Positions 1 through 8,172 of a DNA stretch of 64,000 nucleotides are shown here, in pieces. The stretch is from an uncultured Bacteroidales bacterium (GTDB lineage: Bacteria; Bacteroidota; Bacteroidia; Bacteroidales; F082): positions 97,106 through 161,105 of the forward strand of contig CAMYXP010000007.1 in assembly GCA_947303085.1 (NCBI GenBank), in the 5' to 3' direction. Position 1 is the first letter of the stretch, and every line of letters starts with the position of its first letter. A program made the position numbers and the translations under genes. The notes beneath the pieces were generated by a model that made no database searches, was not told the DNA's origin, and saw only the letters and a list, made by a program, of their open reading frames with translations.

Positions 1-691
1 TAGTGATATCGTATTCGAGAGCTCTGCCAAGCAGATAATAAGAGGTGAGGATAGCCACGAAGGCCGAGATGATAATCGGAACGAGCGCCGTCATGGAGAT
101 GTCGATCATGAAGACCTCCATCGCGAACACCACGCCGGTGATAGGAGCCTGGAAGATTGCTGCGAGAGCCGAGGCACCTCCCATGCCTATCAACACGTTG
201 ATTTGCTTTTGGTTAAGTCGCAGAAGCTGTCCGATGTTGGAGCCTATTGAGCCGCCTGTCGACACCGACGGGCCTTCCAATCCGACCGAACCGCCGAAGC
301 CAACCGTGAGCGCGCTGGTGATGATTGACGAGAAGGTGGTGTAGGGCTGCACTATGCCTTTGTTGCGCGACAAAGCATACAAAAGTCCGGGGATTCCATG
401 CCCCACCTCGCGCTTGATAATAAATCGTATCACTATGATTGTCAATAAGATACCTATTGCAGGTAAGATAAAGAACATCAAATCTAAATTTCTGTCGAGC
501 GTCCTGATGTAGAAAAACAGGTCGCGGATTGAGTGGGTGAAGAATTTTATCAAAACAGCGGCGAGACCGGCTAAAAATCCTGTCGGGATAGCCAAAATCA
601 TCATGAACTGCCGGTCGGACAAATGAGCTAACCGCCACCTGTTCAATGACTTAAAAAAATATCTCGCTCGTGTCTTTAACTTTAATCTCAT
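1..691 (-). CDS. ClC-family chloride channel/transporter, 3' end cut by the window edge
   Basis: Reading leftward from the ATG at 691 gives an open frame to the window edge, so only the N-terminal 230 or so residues are present. The translation carries the ClC selectivity-filter motif GSVGLEGPSV and downstream GMGGASALAAIFQAPITG, both hallmarks of voltage-gated chloride channel/H+-Cl- antiporter proteins of the inner membrane. Several hydrophobic segments precede the motif, as expected. A TAnnTTTG-like element (reverse strand, 696-703) lies only 4 bases before the ATG, so the message may be nearly leaderless or the true start may be later. Whether regulatory CBS or TrkA_C domains follow cannot be seen. 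Confidence 0.9.
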   Translation of the reverse strand, partial: MRLKLKTRARYFFKSLNRWRLAHLSDRQFMMILAIPTGFLAGLAAVLIKFFTHSIRDLFFYIRTLDRNLDLMFFILPAIGILLTIIVIRFIIKREVGHGIPGLLYALSRNKGIVQPYTTFSSIITSALTVGFGGSVGLEGPSVSTGGSIGSNIGQLLRLNQKQINVLIGMGGASALAAIFQAPITGVVFAMEVFMIDISMTALVPIIISAFVAILTSYYLLGRALEYDIT

Positions 692-748
692 GTCGCAAAA
701 ATAAAAAATGAATTTTTATATTGAATGTTTTTTTTCAAAAATTTTGAT

Positions 749-756
749 TATTTTTG
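749..756 (+). promoter_or_regulatory. TAnnTTTG -7 element before exonuclease III
   Basis: TATTTTTG matches the Bacteroidota -7 consensus and sits 17 bases before the ATG at 774. No good TTTG box was found at the usual distance upstream, so this is a partial match in an AT-rich stretch. Confidence 0.4.
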
Positions 757-773
757 CATTGTGAATTAATGGA

Positions 774-1535
774 ATGAGAATTATCAGCTATAACGTAAAC
801 GGAATTCGGGCGGCGATCTCGAAAGGATTGCTCGAGTGGCTTGACACGGTCTCGCCTGATGTCGTGTGTTTCCAAGAGCTTAAGGCGACACCCGACCAGA
901 TTCCTGTTATGGAGATAGAGGCGATGGGTTATCACAGCTATTGGTTCCCAGCTCAGAAAAAAGGCTACAGCGGAGTTGGAATTCTCACAAAAAAAGAACC
1001 CGACAGCGTAGTTTTTGGCATGAACAACAAAAAATATGACGACGAAGGACGATTTTTGAGAGCCGATTTCGGCGATTTGTCGGTTGTGAGCGTGTATCAT
1101 CCTTCAGGCACCACGGGTGAGGAACGTCAGGATTTCAAGATGGAATGGCTCGACTTCTTCAGAAAATACGTCAACGAGCTGAGGAAAACGCGTCCGAACC
1201 TAGTACTTTCGGGCGATTACAACATCTGCCACGAGGCCATCGACATCCACGACCCTGTCAGAAACGCCACAAGCTCAGGATTTTTGCCGGAGGAACGCCA
1301 GTGGTTTACCGATTTTTTAAGCGACGGCTATATCGACAGCTTCCGTCATCTCTGCAAAGAGCCAAACCATTATTCATGGTGGAGCTACAGAGCCAATGCA
1401 AGAGCCAACAACAAAGGCTGGCGCATTGATTATCATATAGTTACTGATTCGTTAAAGGATCAATTATCAGGAGCGGCGATACTTCCAGAAGCAAAACACT
1501 CCGACCATTGCCCAATTTTAGTTGAAATAAAATAA
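774..1535 (+). CDS. xth: Exodeoxyribonuclease III / AP endonuclease (ExoA type)
   Basis: A 253-residue protein of the exonuclease III / endonuclease-exonuclease-phosphatase fold, which cleaves abasic sites and trims 3' ends in base-excision repair. The N-terminus (MRIISYNVNGIRAA) carries the metal-site Asn, followed by CFQELKA with the metal-binding Glu, then LSGDYNICH with the catalytic Asp/Asn pair and the C-terminal KHSDHCPI with the Asp-His dyad. Length and motif order match the bacterial family. It starts at the first ATG after a TAnnTTTG element and is followed after 10 bases by the dipeptidase gene, so the three plus-strand genes 774-3485 are probably cotranscribed. Confidence 0.95.
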   Translation: MRIISYNVNGIRAAISKGLLEWLDTVSPDVVCFQELKATPDQIPVMEIEAMGYHSYWFPAQKKGYSGVGILTKKEPDSVVFGMNNKKYDDEGRFLRADFGDLSVVSVYHPSGTTGEERQDFKMEWLDFFRKYVNELRKTRPNLVLSGDYNICHEAIDIHDPVRNATSSGFLPEERQWFTDFLSDGYIDSFRHLCKEPNHYSWWSYRANARANNKGWRIDYHIVTDSLKDQLSGAAILPEAKHSDHCPILVEIK

Positions 1536-1545
1536 AGTTTAAAAT

Positions 1546-2424
1546 ATGTTAGATCAATTAATCACTTGGTTTGAAAAACACAAACAATTCTTCATCGACA
1601 ATATCCCGAATTTCATTATCGGAGCGGTGGTTCTCATCATCTTGATTTGGGTTATTTGGTATTTCAAATCAAAGAGAAGAAGAAGACACTTCAGATTCCA
1701 TTGGCATCACTTCACATACGCCATCGGCTTGAGAAAAATCATGTCGAGACGTTATGTCGGCAAGGTTCACGTACACGAATGCTTCGACCCGCTCGTCGAC
1801 TTTTTGCCTCACCGTCATATCATTTTCAATAAAGAGACACTCGAAGAGCCTATCCTTGTGAGAAAAGAGGTGCTTTTCAAGCTTTACAGAATCGCCGATC
1901 GACTTCCAGAGGGCGTCAACCTCAAGATTTACAAGGTTTTCCTTTCGAGAATCAAGATGAACGAGGCTTTTGAGGCAGCCATCGCCAAGGTCACCAAAGA
2001 CAAGCCGGGCATTGGCCGTCATGAGGCTATCGTACTTGCGAAATACAAGAGCGACGACCCGAAGGGCAGCTTGGGCGGACACGAGACAGGCGGCGCCGTC
2101 GACGTGGCGTTGTGCGACGACAATGGCGTTGACTTCAACTACGGCACCAAGTTCCACGAATACAACGACTCCACATTCACCTACAGCAGCCATATCACCA
2201 AGGAACAGAGGAAAAACCGCAAGAATCTTGTCAAACTCATGAAGAAACAAGACTTCGTCAACTTCCCTGGCGAGTGGTGGCATTTCTCCTACGGCGACCG
2301 CATGTGGGCGGCCTACAAAGGCAAGCGCGACGGCGGTATCTACGGCTCGGCAGAGACGGAGATGGGCGGCAAATACGGCTTCACCATCCCTGTCAACAGA
2401 ACCATCTACGAGAGACGTAAATAA
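1546..2424 (+). CDS. Membrane-anchored D-alanyl-D-alanine dipeptidase (VanX/DdpX-like, peptidase M15D)
   Basis: A 292-residue protein. Residues about 20-41 form one strongly hydrophobic helix followed by KSKRRRR, so it is probably an N-terminally anchored membrane protein. The C-terminal half is an M15-type zinc peptidase: GGHETGGAVDVAL supplies the His and Asp zinc ligands and PGEWWHFSYGDRMWAAY matches the VanX EWWHF signature. The family cleaves D-Ala-D-Ala dipeptide, in vancomycin resistance or in peptidoglycan dipeptide recycling. No vanH/vanA or VanRS genes are nearby, so recycling or cell-wall turnover is likelier here. The stop codon overlaps the mnmA start by one base, indicating cotranscription. 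Confidence 0.85.
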   Translation: MLDQLITWFEKHKQFFIDNIPNFIIGAVVLIILIWVIWYFKSKRRRRHFRFHWHHFTYAIGLRKIMSRRYVGKVHVHECFDPLVDFLPHRHIIFNKETLEEPILVRKEVLFKLYRIADRLPEGVNLKIYKVFLSRIKMNEAFEAAIAKVTKDKPGIGRHEAIVLAKYKSDDPKGSLGGHETGGAVDVALCDDNGVDFNYGTKFHEYNDSTFTYSSHITKEQRKNRKNLVKLMKKQDFVNFPGEWWHFSYGDRMWAAYKGKRDGGIYGSAETEMGGKYGFTIPVNRTIYERRK

Positions 2425-3485
2425 TGGAGATAGCAGCGTTGGTTTCGGGCGGTGTCGACAGCTCCGTGATAGTGCCTCTCCTCAAGGAGCAAGGCTTTGA
2501 CCCTCATATCTTTTACATCAAGATAGGCCTCGAAGGCAAGGAAGACCTCATGGACTGCCCTGCCGAGGAAGATATTGAGATCACGACGTTCATCGCACAA
2601 AAATACGGCTGCAAATTCGACATCATCGACCTTCAGAAAGAATACTACGACCGCGTGGCGCGCTACACCATGGACTCGGTACGAAAGGGGCTCACACCAA
2701 ACCCCGACGTGATGTGCAACCGATTCATCAAGTTCGGAGCTTTCGAAGAAAAGGCCGGCTATCAGTTCGACCGCATCGCCACGGGACATTACGCTCAGCA
2801 ATGGATTGACGATCAGGGAGTTGCGTGGCTTGGCACAGCAGTCGACACCTTCAAGGACCAGACCGATTTCTTGGCAAGGATAACGTATGCTCAGCTAAAA
2901 AAAGCGATGTTTCCTGTTGGAGGTATCCCGAAAAGCGAGGTGCGTCAACTAGCCGAGAAATATGGTTTGCCAAGTGCGCAACGTCATGATTCTCAAGGTA
3001 TTTGCTTCCTTGGAAAAATCAACTACAACGACTATATCCGTGAATACGTAGGCGAAAAAGAAGGCGACATCATTGAACTTGAGACAGGCAAGAAGCTTGG
3101 CAAGCACAAAGGATTCTGGTTCCACACCATCGGACAGCGCAAGGGCTTAGGACTAGGCGGCGGTCCCTGGTTTGTGGTGAAGAAAGACACTGAGCAGAAC
3201 ATTGTCTACGTGTCGCAAGGCTACGACCCCGAGGCACAATACACCAACAAGATTGAACTCGTCGACGTGCAGGCGATGAATCCCGTCATCAAATTCAATG
3301 AGGGTGAGAAAATTCGCTATAAAATCCGTCATCAACCTGAGTTCCGAACAGGAACGCTCAGCATTACAGAAAAAGGCTTGCTCATCAACTCTGACGTGAT
3401 GATTTCGGGCGTCGCGAGCGGACAGTTCGGCACGATTTATCACGCTACGGAGCCTGTGGTGCTGGGGAGCGGGGTTATTGAATAG
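2424..3485 (+). CDS. mnmA: tRNA-specific 2-thiouridylase MnmA
   Basis: A 353-residue PP-loop enzyme that thiolates U34 of tRNA-Lys, -Glu and -Gln in the cytoplasm. The N-terminus has the ATP-binding loop SGGVDSS. The first catalytic cysteine lies in NPDVMCNRFIKFG and the second in SQGICFLGKINY; the target-recognition region HTIGQRKGLGLGGG is also intact. The start overlaps the upstream stop (TAATG). Its 3' end runs 11 bases into the convergent TIR gene and no terminator separates them, which marks the edge between the core genes and the accessory island. Confidence 0.97.
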   Translation: MEIAALVSGGVDSSVIVPLLKEQGFDPHIFYIKIGLEGKEDLMDCPAEEDIEITTFIAQKYGCKFDIIDLQKEYYDRVARYTMDSVRKGLTPNPDVMCNRFIKFGAFEEKAGYQFDRIATGHYAQQWIDDQGVAWLGTAVDTFKDQTDFLARITYAQLKKAMFPVGGIPKSEVRQLAEKYGLPSAQRHDSQGICFLGKINYNDYIREYVGEKEGDIIELETGKKLGKHKGFWFHTIGQRKGLGLGGGPWFVVKKDTEQNIVYVSQGYDPEAQYTNKIELVDVQAMNPVIKFNEGEKIRYKIRHQPEFRTGTLSITEKGLLINSDVMISGVASGQFGTIYHATEPVVLGSGVIE

Positions 3486-4605
3486 AGATGATATCCGACT
3501 CGCCGCAAGGCATCACGATGGCCGGAGTGCTCAACTGGAACGTTGCATTCAATTGATACTTTTGCTTTTGCGATTCAAGAGGCATAAACACGGATACATA
3601 GCCTTCTTCGTTTGACACAGCCTCGACGCCATCAATTTTAATCACGGCATTGGCAACAAATTCCTCTTTTTTCGGATTCCAGACAAAGAAATGAACGTCG
3701 CCGTAGACTTTTGGGTTGCGGCTGATGTCTAGAACAACTTTTTTCGACAAATTTAGAACCGTGTCGACAGCGAGAAAATCGCGACACGAAATAGTGAACT
3801 GTGCCTGTTTTTTCAAGAAACGGTGCGGGATGTTGGTGAAAACCACAGGCGAGTCAATGGTTCGGATAGTGTCGGTCTTCATCTCGTTGTCGAGAATCAT
3901 AGTAATTACCGCGTTTTGCAACGGAGGCAGGTTTTCGTTGTGTACGGATGCCTCGTTAAGGCTGATTTTCACATCCACAGGCTGGTTTTTCGTCCAAACG
4001 ACGAGCAACGATGCCAAAATCAGCAACCCGGCGAATGTCCCAGCCGTTATTTTTGTGATGAGCTGGCGTTTGTGTCGGCCCCAAATCGAGTCGAACTCCA
4101 CGCCGAGCAATTTAGAGATGAGCTGAACGTAGGCGCGTTCGCGGTTGAGCCATGGCTGACGGTAAATTTTCTCGTTAATGTTGGCGCCTAGTATCTCGGG
4201 CAATCCAAGTTTGTTGATTATCGGGTTGAAGCATTCTTGTTTTGGATCAATGCTATGTGGCGATCCTTCAACAATAAAAAAATGAATATCTTTAGTGCGT
4301 CCGAGGCTGTGAAAAAACTCTATTTCTTTGCCAACCCATTCTGATTGGGCCGAATATGGCGAGCAGATAACTATAAGATGCCGTGACGAGCGCAGGCGTT
4401 CTTGCAGCTCCTCGCTGAGACCTCCCGGCTGAATGTCGGTTGGAGCAAAAAACACTGGTTTTATTGGATTGCGCGGCAATTTGTGTTCACTGCACAGCGT
4501 AGCCGGCAAACGATAACGTTCCAGTTTCTTTTGCAGTCGCTTACCCCACTCGATGTCATGAGATGAGTAGGAAATAAAGGCAAAATATTTAAAAGCTTCG
4601 GACAT
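3475..4605 (-). CDS. TIR-domain protein with single membrane helix and extracytoplasmic beta domain
   Basis: A 376-residue protein. Residues 5-170 are a bacterial TIR domain (YFAFISYSSHDIEWGKRL at the start; CSPYSAQSEWVGKE with Glu94 in the position of the NADase/ADP-ribosyl-cyclase glutamate). Residues about 186-205 form one membrane helix, preceded by basic residues that favour a cytoplasmic TIR. The remaining 170 residues are beta-rich and resemble carboxypeptidase regulatory-like or Ig-type folds; they would lie in the periplasm. It is the last gene of a three-gene operon, 5 bases after the TPR gene. TIR domains in bacteria are often NAD+-consuming effectors of immunity, or signalling adaptors; enzymatic activity here is inferred only from the motif. 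Confidence 0.85.
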   Translation of the reverse strand: MSEAFKYFAFISYSSHDIEWGKRLQKKLERYRLPATLCSEHKLPRNPIKPVFFAPTDIQPGGLSEELQERLRSSRHLIVICSPYSAQSEWVGKEIEFFHSLGRTKDIHFFIVEGSPHSIDPKQECFNPIINKLGLPEILGANINEKIYRQPWLNRERAYVQLISKLLGVEFDSIWGRHKRQLITKITAGTFAGLLILASLLVVWTKNQPVDVKISLNEASVHNENLPPLQNAVITMILDNEMKTDTIRTIDSPVVFTNIPHRFLKKQAQFTISCRDFLAVDTVLNLSKKVVLDISRNPKVYGDVHFFVWNPKKEEFVANAVIKIDGVEAVSNEEGYVSVFMPLESQKQKYQLNATFQLSTPAIVMPCGESDIISIQ

Positions 4606-4610
4606 GACGG

Positions 4611-6806
4611 TTATTTCTTTTTGGATTCTTTGAGTTTGGCTTGGACTTCTTCTAATCTGTTTTTAACTTTAATCGTTTGTGGATTATCTTCACCTAAAAT
4701 CGATTTGTATATTGTCAAATTTTTTTGATAGTACTCATCTGCTTTCTGTAAATTACCTGTTGTGTAATATATTCCTCCTATATTTCCATATGTACCAGCA
4801 ACATCTAAGTTATTGGGGCCTAATAGTTTCAATCTTACATCCAATGCCATATTATAATATTCCAAGGCCTTTTCGTAATCTCCACTAGTCTCAACCATTA
4901 CGCCTAAGTTATTATAACAAGTCGCTGTGCTAGAATGTTCGTATCCAAATAATCCTAAATAAATGTCAAGAGCCATAGCATTATATTCTACAGCTTTGTC
5001 AATATTCCCCATTTTAAAATAAATCGCCGCTAAATTACTATATGAAGTTGCAATATCTTCATGTTCGTTTTTATATATTGCTTTACGTATTTCAAGCGAC
5101 TTTATTGTATATTCCAATGCCATGTCTAAATTTCCCATATAGATATACACAATTGCGATATTGTTATAGAACGTAGCTATGTTTTGATGTTGTTCTCCTA
5201 TGATATTTTTATATATACCAACAGCTTTTTTCATGTATTCCAATGCTGTAGACAGGTCTCTCATTTTGAGATAAACATATCCTATATTATTATATGACTG
5301 TGCAATATCAGGATGTTCCTCTCCTAATATCTTTTCACGTATTTCTATTGCCTTATTATTAAACTCTATTGCCAAGTCAAATTTATTCAAATTGTCATAC
5401 ACATATGCTATATTACTATATGATACAGCCATCTCTAAAAGCTTACTATCTCCATAATTCTCTTGTATGTGTAAAGTCTTTAAATAAAAATCTAATGCTT
5501 TATTATAATCATTCAAATAACAATAAACACTTCCAAGATTATTATAAGTACTTGTATATCTGATACTATCTTCTATATGATTTTGAATCAATATATTCAA
5601 TGCCTTTGAATGGTATTCCAAAGATTTATCATACATACCCATATCACAATATACAGTCCCCAAATTATTATAATAACTTACGATATTATTATTGGGATCT
5701 GAAACATTTTTAAGATTATCTATCGCTAATTCATAATATTCTTTTGCATTTTGCAAATCTCCTAAATGATGATAAACATGCCCTATATTATTATTGACAG
5801 AAGCCAATTGTTCATAATTTTTTATGTTTTGCAAATTAATGTTATGCAAACTTGATGTATAATAGTTTAAAGCCAAATCATAGTCTGCAAGATAAAGACG
5901 AACAAAGGTTGCTACATCGTTCATCCATTCCACTTTCGTAGTATCCAACTTCACCCTTTCCTCCAAATAATACGCCGCCGAATCGTTCTTGTGCTCCAAT
6001 TTGTATATCTCAAACAAGTCGTAATAGTCTTTCGCCAGATCGTCGAGTTTCTTTTGGGCCGCCAACTCGCTCTTCTCCAATTTCCTGCTTCTCTTTGTTA
6101 TCTCCTCTCGCTCCTTGGCGTTCGCCTCCAGGTGCCTCTTCAAGTCCTCGGCACGCTCCGTCAAGTCTCCCTTCGACATTATCATATTCTTGGCCTTCAA
6201 CAAATCGCCGCTCAATATATATGACTTTATCTGAAGCTCAAACTCGCTCAACTGGTCAAAATCCATCTTCGAATACCTGTCAACCATCTCCTCTACAAGC
6301 TTTTGACTCTCGTTCTGCATGTCAACTATCTCCTGAAGTCTTTTATAGTATTCCTCCTCGGTTATCTTGTTCTCCTTCTTCAGTTGTTTAACCTCGGCGC
6401 GAAGTTTGGTTATCATTGCGTTCTGGGCTTCGTTTATCTTCCTGAAGTTGTCCATTCGTTCTTCTATCTGCTGATCCTTGGTTTCTAGAGCTATCACAAG
6501 CTTGTTTTTCGAATAACTATATTGCTTGGATAACAAGTCTGGGTCAATGAGAACATAACCGTTTTTGGAAACGCTCTCAAGATAATATGTCTGGTCTGGC
6601 ATCGGGAACGAAAAATCGCCTCTCTTGTCGCTCATCACCTCGTTGCGGTCTTTAACTTTGACAACAACTTCGCTTAAAGGTGTGCCTGGCATAAGTTTGC
6701 CTTCATTGTCAAGACGACCTTTGGTCTTGACGTAGCCCTTCTGGGTTTGCGCAAAGCAGGCAGTTGCAAAAAATAATGTTAGCGCAACAAATAGCAGTTT
6801 TTTCAT
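4611..6806 (-). CDS. Secreted kinesin-light-chain-type TPR repeat protein
   Basis: A 731-residue protein. It has a signal peptide (residues 1-19, ending CFAQ), a carboxypeptidase-regulatory-like beta domain (about 22-90), a long charged coiled-coil (about 105-270), and then roughly ten TPR units of 40-42 residues with the KLC signature NNLGxVY and a hydrophobic LGE linker (about 290-710). It ends in a basic tail. TPR arrays bind proteins; the location would be periplasmic or cell-surface. The gene is mosaic in composition: a sampled line in the coiled-coil part is 52% GC and one in the TPR part is 33% GC by hand count. It lies 22 bases after the ATPase gene and 5 before the TIR gene. Confidence 0.85.
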   Translation of the reverse strand: MKKLLFVALTLFFATACFAQTQKGYVKTKGRLDNEGKLMPGTPLSEVVVKVKDRNEVMSDKRGDFSFPMPDQTYYLESVSKNGYVLIDPDLLSKQYSYSKNKLVIALETKDQQIEERMDNFRKINEAQNAMITKLRAEVKQLKKENKITEEEYYKRLQEIVDMQNESQKLVEEMVDRYSKMDFDQLSEFELQIKSYILSGDLLKAKNMIMSKGDLTERAEDLKRHLEANAKEREEITKRSRKLEKSELAAQKKLDDLAKDYYDLFEIYKLEHKNDSAAYYLEERVKLDTTKVEWMNDVATFVRLYLADYDLALNYYTSSLHNINLQNIKNYEQLASVNNNIGHVYHHLGDLQNAKEYYELAIDNLKNVSDPNNNIVSYYNNLGTVYCDMGMYDKSLEYHSKALNILIQNHIEDSIRYTSTYNNLGSVYCYLNDYNKALDFYLKTLHIQENYGDSKLLEMAVSYSNIAYVYDNLNKFDLAIEFNNKAIEIREKILGEEHPDIAQSYNNIGYVYLKMRDLSTALEYMKKAVGIYKNIIGEQHQNIATFYNNIAIVYIYMGNLDMALEYTIKSLEIRKAIYKNEHEDIATSYSNLAAIYFKMGNIDKAVEYNAMALDIYLGLFGYEHSSTATCYNNLGVMVETSGDYEKALEYYNMALDVRLKLLGPNNLDVAGTYGNIGGIYYTTGNLQKADEYYQKNLTIYKSILGEDNPQTIKVKNRLEEVQAKLKESKKK

Positions 6807-6828
6807 AGTAGTTAGTTTTATGATAAGT

Positions 6829-7950
6829 TTAGAATTCTTTTTGTATCCATATTCCCATAATTGGGTCAGATAACTTTATCTCTTTGTTTTCTTCAAAAAC
6901 CAACTCCTTGTCAATCAACGATTTGCGAACTATAGCAATGTTCGCCGACGAGTTGAGTTTATAGGATTCAATAATATTGGCCGATGAAAACCCCGAATGC
7001 ACTCCATCGGCGACAGCTCGCAAGAAATTCATCTGATAAGCGGTCAGGTTCTCTGTCTTGCTTTCGAACACATCGCGACATTGGTCAACAAGCTCATTCA
7101 ACGCGTCGGTTAGTATATCGTCACTAACCACTCCTTCTGTTCGCTGAAAAACATACCACGACAGTTGCTGCACATACGACGAGTTGCCGTCAACCTTCCC
7201 GACAATCCATTCAGCCTGTTCGCCAGTGATAGATTTATCAGCCGCCTTGAATTTATCTGTAATATATTTCACCCAATACTCTATCGGGATTCTTTGCAAA
7301 TAAATGATGTCACCAAATTTATAAAAAGGTTTTGACGTGTCGTCGAAAAGCGATTCCATCATGTGCATTTTGCTTCCGAACAGACAATATGATGCCATCT
7401 CATGATGCTGCCAAATCGAGCGAAGTTGTGTTTGAAACTGAAGAGAATCCTGAAACCTTCCTATTTGCTGAAACTCATCGATGCAAACCATCACTCGAAT
7501 GTTTTTCTTTTTTGCAATCTTTTCGGGCAATTGCAGCAAATCTTCCATTGAGTTCTCCTTTTGTTTGAATTGCAACTTGAACGACATCTCACCCGACATG
7601 TCCGCAGACGCATCAACTCCAAAGCTTAAACGGCTCAAAAATGCCTTGGCATTATCAAACCACTCTTCCATTTTGTTGGAAGTCTGCGTAAGAACCGCCG
7701 AGGCATATCGCTCACAAAAATCATCGGCGCAACGACATTGATGAACATCAACATACACTATTTTCAAATCATCACCCTCAACTATGGTCTTTGCTTTCTT
7801 CACCAACGATGTCTTACCCCATCTGCGCGGAGACATAATGAAGGTATTCACTCCATATTTAAAGTTCGACACCAGTTTTTCTGTCTCTTTTTCTCTATCT
7901 GTAAAAGCGTCGCCGCTCACTGTTTTACCAAATACAAAAGGCGTTCTCAT
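6829..7950 (-). CDS. ATPase_2-family (archaeal-type AAA+/STAND-related) P-loop ATPase
   Basis: A 373-residue cytoplasmic protein. Walker A is SPRRWGKTS at residues 40-48, Walker B is VMVCIDEF ending at D158-E159, and CLFGSKMHMM about 40 residues on fits the sensor region. The C-terminal part (about 280-370) is helical with a winged-helix look. The opening (FVFGKTVSGDAFTDREKE) and the PRRWGKTSL loop are typical of the ATPase_2 (PF01637) family, an often mobile group in gut Bacteroidota whose role is poorly known. It is the first gene of the ATPase-TPR-TIR operon, with a promoter and a cluster of short repeats just upstream. Confidence 0.85.
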   Translation of the reverse strand: MRTPFVFGKTVSGDAFTDREKETEKLVSNFKYGVNTFIMSPRRWGKTSLVKKAKTIVEGDDLKIVYVDVHQCRCADDFCERYASAVLTQTSNKMEEWFDNAKAFLSRLSFGVDASADMSGEMSFKLQFKQKENSMEDLLQLPEKIAKKKNIRVMVCIDEFQQIGRFQDSLQFQTQLRSIWQHHEMASYCLFGSKMHMMESLFDDTSKPFYKFGDIIYLQRIPIEYWVKYITDKFKAADKSITGEQAEWIVGKVDGNSSYVQQLSWYVFQRTEGVVSDDILTDALNELVDQCRDVFESKTENLTAYQMNFLRAVADGVHSGFSSANIIESYKLNSSANIAIVRKSLIDKELVFEENKEIKLSDPIMGIWIQKEF

Positions 7951-7953
7951 TTT

Positions 7954-8022
7954 GTAATAATTTTATTACTAAGTTGATTATTACTAATAAATTTATTGCA
8001 AAAATACACATTATTTTATTAC
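7954..8022. repeat. Cluster of four GTAATAA/TTATTAC heptamers upstream of the ATPase operon
   Basis: Heptamer copies lie at 7954-7960 (GTAATAA) and at 7963-7969, 7978-7984 and 8016-8022 (TTATTAC). The first two form a 16-base inverted repeat with a 2-base centre. They flank the promoter and fill the leader of the operon, so they may be operator sites. The region is AT-rich, which raises the chance rate. Confidence 0.5.
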
Positions 8023-8028
8023 ACACAA
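7999..8028 (-). promoter_or_regulatory. Promoter of the ATPase-TPR-TIR operon
   Basis: On the minus strand, TTG (8028-8026), 19 bases, then TATTTTTG (8006-7999) fit the Bacteroidota -33/-7 pattern. The ATG lies 48 bases downstream of the -7 element, leaving a short leader that contains the heptamer repeats. Confidence 0.6.
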
Positions 8029-8048
8029 CTATTTTGAAAATTTTATTT

Positions 8049-8132
8049 TTATTCTCCGAGTTTTTGTTCTACCTCAGAGATTTTGTCTTTTATATATATG
8101 GTTTTATCATAATCCGATTCGTATTTTTCTGA
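8049..8132 (-). pseudogene. Remnant of the 3' end of a TPR gene
   Basis: Reading leftward from 8132 there are 27 codons and a stop with no start codon. The tail TIYIKDKISEVEQKLGE aligns with the C-terminus of the neighbouring TPR protein (TIKVKNRLEEVQAKLKE) over 17 residues without gaps. A stop codon precedes it in frame, so only the end of a related gene survives. This suggests that the ATPase-TPR-TIR unit arose, or was replaced, by recombination between related TPR genes at this site. The similarity is short and judged by eye. Confidence 0.45.
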
Positions 8133-8172
8133 TTATATTATTTTCATATTTTGCAAAACTACTAATTATTAT

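Noticed and set aside
1546..2424. VanX-like gene as evidence of vancomycin resistance
   Set aside because: No vanH, vanA-type ligase or VanRS genes are nearby, and the organism is Gram-negative, so a resistance cluster is not supported.
4611..5900. Repeated DNA pattern across the TPR region that could be taken for a CRISPR or tandem array
   Set aside because: The roughly 126-base period matches 42-residue TPR units, and copies differ at the DNA level; it is coding repeat structure.
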